From Lewinellaceae bacterium (GTDB lineage Bacteria; Bacteroidota; Bacteroidia; Chitinophagales; Saprospiraceae), in contig JACJYN010000005.1 in assembly GCA_020636095.1 (NCBI GenBank), positions 558,001 to 622,000 of the forward strand: a stretch of DNA of 64,000 bases, in the 5' to 3' direction. Positions within the stretch are counted from its first letter, which is position 1. Each line of letters starts with the position of its first letter. Of the stretch, positions 59,424 through 64,000 are shown piece after piece. The notes under the pieces were generated by a model. That model searched no databases. It saw only the letters and a list, made by a program, of their open reading frames with translations, and was not told the DNA's origin. A program made the translations under genes and the position numbers.

Positions 59424-59462
59424 TAGCTAATAGCTAATAGCTAATAGCTAATAGCTAATAGC
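59424..59462. repeat. Heptanucleotide tandem repeat (TAGCTAA)5
   Basis: Five exact copies of a 7-bp unit plus TAGC, between the YitT gene and the next convergent gene. Same period as the other heptamer arrays but with a different unit. Confidence 0.9.
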
Positions 59463-59473
59463 AGTACTAAGCC

Positions 59474-59755
59474 TTACAGAATCTCCTCAAACTCCTCCTC
59501 TTCCTCTTCGGGGCCAAACCGCGCCAGCCCCGCGCTCCGTATGCTGCGCATGCGGCCCATCTCTTCCAGCACAGCGGCGATGAAGGTGTCATCCACCAGC
59601 TTCCGAATGTCTTCTACCGTATTGATCTGCTCTCCGGTGCGGAACTTGTAGGTTTGTTCGAACAAACCCGACTCCAGTTTGACCGACAGCTTGTTCTCCA
59701 TTTGAAAAATAGTGATCTTCAGGACGGGATGCTCTATATAGCCGGCGATGCGCAT
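59474..59755 (-). CDS. Small conserved hypothetical protein
   Basis: 93 residues. A strand-rich start (IAGYIEHPVLKITIFQMENK, LSVKLESGLFEQTYKFRTGE) is followed by a helix (EDIRKLVDDTFIAAVLEEMG) and a highly acidic tail (PEEEEEEFEEI). It resembles a small conserved Bacteroidota family of unknown function. Soluble; no partners visible. Confidence 0.7.
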   Translation of the reverse strand: MRIAGYIEHPVLKITIFQMENKLSVKLESGLFEQTYKFRTGEQINTVEDIRKLVDDTFIAAVLEEMGRMRSIRSAGLARFGPEEEEEEFEEIL

Positions 59756-59787
59756 TTTTTTGTTTTTGTGTATCTACTGACTTTATC

Positions 59788-59873
59788 AGTTTAAATTATT
59801 TTACAATATGAGCCCCGGTGTCCGGTTGGGTTACCAAAGCGAATGGCTTCCAATTATACCCCTCTGGAGAGCC
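59788..59873. repeat. 86-bp dispersed repeat, second copy
   Basis: About 80% identical to 22660-22745, same orientation. It lacks the inverted ends of the first copy, so it appears to be a truncated element. Part of a 306-bp gap before the DUF2520 gene. Confidence 0.8.
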
Positions 59874-59875
59874 CC

Positions 59876-60062
59876 GACTAATGTTGGACAGCCCCGTACA
59901 CCGTACACAGCCCAGAATTGCCATTGCCCCCGTACACCGTATACAACCCCATCAAACCCCCAACCCGTACACCGTACACAGCCCAGAATAGCCATTGGCC
60001 CGTACACCGTACACGCCCCCGGCATACCCCGGAACTTCCTGTCCCACCATAGACGGATAGCC
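59876..60062. repeat. Direct repeats containing CCGTACACCGTACACAG
   Basis: Two near-identical units of about 37 bp (59893-59929, 59964-60000) and partial ones share CCGTACACCGTACACAGCCC. The block is flanked by CTAATGTTGGACAGCC and, inverted, AGACGGATAGCC, both resembling the ends of the 113-bp repeat, so it may be a degraded copy of that element with expanded internal repeats. Confidence 0.65.
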
Positions 60063-60844
60063 TAATAAATTTCCCCAATACTCTTTGTCAGCACTTTATA
60101 CACCTTTTCAAAGTTTGGGGATTTTTTCAAATAGGCCAGGTGTCGGATTATCGTTTCCTGGTCGCCACGGCGGGCAGGGCCGGTTTGCATGGCTTTGGGA
60201 GGATGTCTTTCAACCTTGTCCACCGTTTCCCGGATGAGGGGTAACAACAGCTCGAAAGGGAGTTGCTCCTCATTCAGGATTTCCTGCCCGATGTGAAACA
60301 GGTGGTTGCTGAAATTGTTGACAAAGACCGCCGCCACGTGCAATACGGCGCGTTGCTCGTCGTCGATGCGGTGTACGCTCTGGCTGACCTGCCGGCCGAG
60401 CATTGCCAGTTGGCCTTCCAGTTCTTGCTTCGGGCTGTAAATGCAGATGGGGATGGTGGAAAAATCCGGCTCCCGCTCACGGGAGAAGGTCTGCAAGGGA
60501 TAAAAGATACCGTACTTTGGGAAGTAGGGCGCCAATACCGTAGAGGGGGTGGCGCCGGAGGTATGCACTACGGCGCTTTCCACGGTTAACTTTGGCTGTA
60601 GCTGCTGAGCTACCGGGGCAATGGCGTCATCGGCAATGGCCAGTATGTACAGGCTGGCGCCCGGCTGTATCTGCTCCAGGCCAGTGGCGGCCTCTGCGCC
60701 GGTGGCCTCCGCCAATTCCCGTGCCTTTTCCGCATCCCGGCTAAAAACCTGAACGATCTCCATGCCCGCGGCATGCAGGCGCCTGCCCAGATGATAGCCG
60801 ACGTTGCCGGCGCCAATGAGGGTGATATTTTGGGGAGTCGCCAT
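60062..60844 (-). CDS. Rossmann-fold DUF2520 protein
   Basis: 260 residues from the ATG at 60844 (a longer frame adds a poor leader). An N-terminal NAD(P)-binding fold (ITLIGAGNVGYHLGRRLHAA, with GxGxxG-like residues) precedes a helical DUF2520 domain (AVLHVAAVFVNNFSNHLFHI, LPFELLLPLIRETVDKV). The resemblance is to F420-like NADP oxidoreductases and ketopantoate-reductase-like folds. Enzyme activity is unknown. Confidence 0.85.
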   Translation of the reverse strand: MATPQNITLIGAGNVGYHLGRRLHAAGMEIVQVFSRDAEKARELAEATGAEAATGLEQIQPGASLYILAIADDAIAPVAQQLQPKLTVESAVVHTSGATPSTVLAPYFPKYGIFYPLQTFSREREPDFSTIPICIYSPKQELEGQLAMLGRQVSQSVHRIDDEQRAVLHVAAVFVNNFSNHLFHIGQEILNEEQLPFELLLPLIRETVDKVERHPPKAMQTGPARRGDQETIIRHLAYLKKSPNFEKVYKVLTKSIGEIY

Positions 60845-60944
60845 TTTTTGTGTAAATATGTAAAAGTGGCTTTCGTTGTGACTATTCAATCATTCGCTAA
60901 TCCAGTCCTTCATTCCTTTCCTGAGTGCCCTCACTTGTGCACCC

Positions 60945-63809
60945 CTACACATTTACACGATTCCCAATCCTCCTCCCCATACTCACCGCCAGGCCAATCA
61001 TCATAAGCATGGAGCCCAGCCAGAAGAGGTTGATGCCGGGAAACTCGATTGCTTCCAGCACGATGTAATCAGAGCGCAGGCTATTCGTCGCCAGCTCGAT
61101 GGGGATTCGCTCCGCCGCTTTATTAGATTGGGCGATCTGTAGTTCTACGGTCTCCGTAGTTGGGTCAATTCCGGTAAATCGGAAATGCAGGCCGGGGCCC
61201 GGTATTTCATCCTTGATGTTGAACGGACGGTTGTCTCTGATCAGGTAGACAGGCTGAGCGAGATAAGCTTCGCCGTCCGGCGCCTGAACGCTGATCATAG
61301 CGCTGACCGCGATATCGTCCTCGCGGGGCGTATAATTAGGGTGTTCCGGCTTTCGGTTAAAACCGGCAAACTGTATCTGGTAGCCCTGGTATTCGATCTT
61401 ATCTCCCTGCTTAAAGGTATAGGGCTTATAATCCAGTTCGGTTTCCGGGCTGAATACAGCGTCGAAGATCCCTTCGTTGATGCGTACTTTGGCGTTCAGC
61501 TCATTGATTTGTTCCGGATAGCTGTACAACAGTTGCCCCCGCAGCACCAGCACGGGGTTGACTGTGAACACGCCCTCTTCGTCACTGCGTTCTACCTTGA
61601 TCTCGGCGCCGATGGCAATATCGCCCTCTTCCGGTTTGTAATCCGGGTGAGCAGGCGTCCGGTTGATGCGCACCACAGTGGCGCGGTAGGTTTTTAAAAC
61701 AGAAGTATCCAAATTATTTAACTCAACGGTGTCAATCAGGGTAACGGGCTGGCCAATAGGCGCCTGTAGTACGCGGTAGTTGAGGCTATCCTCCCGTTGG
61801 CGCCGGTACTCCATGTCGATCTCTACCTGAGGTAAGGAGGCGATGTGCGTAAAAATATCGCGATTCCAATAACGCTTGGTGGAAGGGTTGGAAGCGGCGA
61901 TCTTGGTGAATGTCTTGTCGTACAGGACATTGGGGTACAAGTTGAATTCTTCGGCCACATTGCCCGCCTCATCCCGGCGTTTGTAGTTGACCGTAAAGGT
62001 GCGGGTATGGACATCCACCGTATCCTCAATATAGGTGACCTCGTAGGGAGGCATGATGAGGGGGGAATTTTTAAACAACAGAATATTGCGCGCCAGTTCT
62101 TCCCTGCTCGCGCCTTCGATGAGCCCGTCCATGACGAAGGGGTTGTTGGAAATAATGCGTTTGTTCAACCCCGAAGCCAGGATGCCGACGATCATAATGC
62201 CGAAACCGATATGGGAAAATGCGGAGCCCGCCATTTTCAGGTTGCCGCGCACGAAGGTAGCCAGATAGTCCAGGTTGGTGACGATAGTGAAAATACCAAA
62301 GAACAGGAGCAACAGGAATTGCCAGGCCTTGGCCTCGATCCATAGGGTGCACAGGTAGGTGATCACCGCAGTAAGGGCCAGTGCGATACCGGTATGCAGG
62401 CCAAATTTAGAGGCATATTTTTTGAAATTGACTTCGCGAAAACGCAGGTATTGGGCGATGCCGGATAGGGCGCCGATGAAAACGGCGATCCAAAGCTGAT
62501 ATTTATTGAAATGCGGCTCCGGGTCGGTAATGACGCGCCCTTCGAATGCAGGGTTGAAAAACTGCATGATCTTGTTGTAAACCGGCAGCGAAGTAGAAGC
62601 CGTAATGATCAGGGCGGAGAACAGGAGCACCAGCGTTCCGATGAACATCCAGAATTCCTTGGAAGAGGTTGCCTCTTCTTTTTTCGGGCTGGGGATTTCT
62701 TTGACGCGCAGGCCGAACACGACTGCCGAAAACAGCAGGAAAAACACGAGAAACCCCACCAGCTGTACTTCCAGCCCCATCTCGGTGAAGGCGTGAACAG
62801 AGGTGTCGCCCAGCACCCCACTACGGGTCAGGAAGGTGGAATAAACAATGAAAATAAAAGTCAACAGGTAGAAAATGTAAGTGCTGCGGACGGAGTGGCC
62901 CGTACTGTTGGCGATGAGGTTGGTGTGAATGCCGGCGATCAGGATCAGCCAGGGCACCAACGACATGTTTTCCACCGGGTCCCATGCCCAGTAGCCGCCG
63001 AAGCTCAGCGCCTCGTAGGCCCAGGCGCCTCCCATCAGTATGCCGGTGCCCAGGATTGCCCCGCTGAACAAAGCCCAGCGCAGCGCAGGCTTAAGCCAGG
63101 CTTTGTGCTCCCGGGTCCACAGGGCAGCAATGGCAAAGCAAAAGGGGATGGAGGTGGAAGCAAAGCCCAGAAAAAGGGTGGGCGGGTGGATCGTCATCCA
63201 GTAGTTTTGCAGCAAAGGGTTCAAGCCCGAGCCGGTGAGCTGGGCTGCGTAGTCTGCCTTAGCGAAGATAGGGGCGTCCATCACTTCGCGCAGCAGCATC
63301 AGTGGATTGCTGCCAAAGCGGGAGGGTTCGTCCCCGAAGCCTACATAGATGCCCAGCAGCATGGAACCAATGAACAGCTGTATGAGCGACAGCACCGAAA
63401 GGGTAGGGGCTTCCCACTGCTTGCCGGTGGCCATCAGCACTAACCCGAGTACGATGTGCCAGAACATCCACAACAGGAAACTCCCTTCCTGGCCCTCCCA
63501 GAAAGCGGAGAAGATATATTTGAAAGGCAGGTCCTCGGAAACGTGCGCCTGAACGTACTGGTACTCGTAGTATTGGTTCACCATCAGGTAAAAAATAGTG
63601 CCAATGATGGTGAAAACACTGATGCCATGCACGATAAACCCCCAGCGGCCCATGCCCCGCCAGGTTTCGTACTCCTCTTTGTCCCGGCGCTGAGTAGCAA
63701 AAAAATAGGAAATTCCCGCGAAAAGGCTGGCGACGAAGCTCGCCACAATGGCAGCCTGGCCGATCTGCCCCGGCAAAAGGTGTTCTCCGACGTATTGGAT
63801 GTCCTGCAT
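60945..63809 (-). CDS. ccmF: Cytochrome c maturation protein CcmF (heme lyase), long form
   Basis: 954 residues. The heme-handling WWD-type motif is SFGGYWAWDPVENMSLVPWL near residue 255; conserved helices include YWMTIHPPTLFLGFASTSIP and LLTFIFIVYSTFLTRSGVLG. It exceeds the usual 630-680 residues because the periplasmic C-terminal part (residues about 560-920, QVEIDMEYRRQREDSLNYRV, FDAVFSPETELDYKPYTFKQ) is expanded before a final membrane helix (GINLFWLGSMLMMIGLAVSM). It lies downstream of ccmE on the same strand, the expected order, and attaches heme to apocytochrome c. Confidence 0.93.
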   Translation of the reverse strand: MQDIQYVGEHLLPGQIGQAAIVASFVASLFAGISYFFATQRRDKEEYETWRGMGRWGFIVHGISVFTIIGTIFYLMVNQYYEYQYVQAHVSEDLPFKYIFSAFWEGQEGSFLLWMFWHIVLGLVLMATGKQWEAPTLSVLSLIQLFIGSMLLGIYVGFGDEPSRFGSNPLMLLREVMDAPIFAKADYAAQLTGSGLNPLLQNYWMTIHPPTLFLGFASTSIPFCFAIAALWTREHKAWLKPALRWALFSGAILGTGILMGGAWAYEALSFGGYWAWDPVENMSLVPWLILIAGIHTNLIANSTGHSVRSTYIFYLLTFIFIVYSTFLTRSGVLGDTSVHAFTEMGLEVQLVGFLVFFLLFSAVVFGLRVKEIPSPKKEEATSSKEFWMFIGTLVLLFSALIITASTSLPVYNKIMQFFNPAFEGRVITDPEPHFNKYQLWIAVFIGALSGIAQYLRFREVNFKKYASKFGLHTGIALALTAVITYLCTLWIEAKAWQFLLLLFFGIFTIVTNLDYLATFVRGNLKMAGSAFSHIGFGIMIVGILASGLNKRIISNNPFVMDGLIEGASREELARNILLFKNSPLIMPPYEVTYIEDTVDVHTRTFTVNYKRRDEAGNVAEEFNLYPNVLYDKTFTKIAASNPSTKRYWNRDIFTHIASLPQVEIDMEYRRQREDSLNYRVLQAPIGQPVTLIDTVELNNLDTSVLKTYRATVVRINRTPAHPDYKPEEGDIAIGAEIKVERSDEEGVFTVNPVLVLRGQLLYSYPEQINELNAKVRINEGIFDAVFSPETELDYKPYTFKQGDKIEYQGYQIQFAGFNRKPEHPNYTPREDDIAVSAMISVQAPDGEAYLAQPVYLIRDNRPFNIKDEIPGPGLHFRFTGIDPTTETVELQIAQSNKAAERIPIELATNSLRSDYIVLEAIEFPGINLFWLGSMLMMIGLAVSMGRRIGNRVNV

Positions 63810-63867
63810 AGTTTATTTTGGTGTCCCTGACAAGTTAGAGCGCTGATGAGCCAGTTGGGATGGTAAA

Positions 63868-64000
63868 TTATTTACCTTCATTTTTGATATAAACCTCTTC
63901 GTCTTTGTATTTGGAAGGACACTTCATAAGCATGTCGGTAGCTATAAATTCGTCGCCTTTCATCTGGCCGGTCAGTACGATCTGTTCGGAGAGCTCGAAA
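63868..64000 (-). CDS. ccmE: Cytochrome c-type biogenesis protein CcmE (C-terminal part)
   Basis: The visible 44 codons on the minus strand read FELSEQIVLTGQMKGDEFIA, then TDMLMKCPSKYKDEEV and the stop. The VVLTGQMKG..F.A..ML.KCPSKY pattern is the conserved C-terminus of CcmE, the periplasmic heme chaperone. The heme-binding His lies beyond the window edge. It precedes ccmF, with a 58-bp gap. Confidence 0.9.
   Translation of the reverse strand, partial: FELSEQIVLTGQMKGDEFIATDMLMKCPSKYKDEEVYIKNEGK

Noticed and set aside
59424..60020. Clustered short repeats resembling a CRISPR array
   Set aside because: Repeats are 7 bp or irregular 37-bp units without uniform spacers, and no cas gene is nearby.
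62511..63443. 310-codon plus-strand frame
   Set aside because: It is antisense to ccmF, has no recognisable motif and is compositionally biased.

Overview
The window comes from a Bacteroidota chromosome, most likely of the Saprospiria group (Lewinella, Phaeodactylibacter or Haliscomenobacter relatives). The evidence is two Type IX secretion substrates (a type B gliding-motility C-terminus and a type A YPNP tail), a CarboxypepD-reg TonB receptor, a beta-propeller/LytS sensor kinase with a LytTR partner, an unusually large CcmF, moderately high GC and few Shine-Dalgarno sites. The taxon is inferred from gene content only. No rRNA, tRNA, CRISPR array, prophage or replication origin was seen.

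Layout. 0-6 kb: a LytTR response regulator running off the left edge and its kinase, separated by a decayed IS110 transposase intermixed with a degraded second copy of the regulator. 6-9 kb: a thiamine-diphosphate lyase/synthase-like enzyme and a short family I CoA-transferase. 9-15 kb: small secreted and thioredoxin-like proteins, type II NADH dehydrogenase, a methyltransferase, a deoxynucleoside kinase and folK. 15-20 kb: a 1699-residue modular surface protein. 20-26 kb: xseB, xseA, ftsH and an esterase. 27-31 kb: a TPR-CHAT protein facing an ECF sigma factor and its membrane partner. 31-33 kb: a probable orphan toxin-immunity pair in a degraded neighbourhood. 33-45 kb: two GT-C glycosyltransferases, a 2OG oxygenase, a SpoU methyltransferase, a C39-peptidase ABC exporter with its HlyD partner, an Rpn remnant and pyrG. 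45-47 kb: a secreted PNGase F-like enzyme. 48-59 kb: a probable phosphate block. 60-64 kb: a DUF2520 protein, ccmF and the end of ccmE.

The most interesting signal is regulatory. Three intergenic sites in 48.7-58.3 kb each hold four TTAACA-like hexamers spaced exactly 11 bp apart. They precede a retropepsin-like protein, a beta-helix lipoprotein that sits ahead of a TonB receptor, and a YitT protein. Two PiT-type transporters lie among them. The 11-bp direct-repeat layout is that of PhoB/PhoP boxes, so this looks like a phosphate-starvation regulon combining outer-membrane uptake, inner-membrane transport and unknown accessory proteins.

The second theme is intergenic DNA: at least ten palindromic MITE-like elements, including a back-to-back nest at 47.3-48.05 kb, two dispersed repeat pairs (86 bp and 113 bp), and six heptanucleotide tandem arrays. 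Several of these make gene starts look longer than they are.
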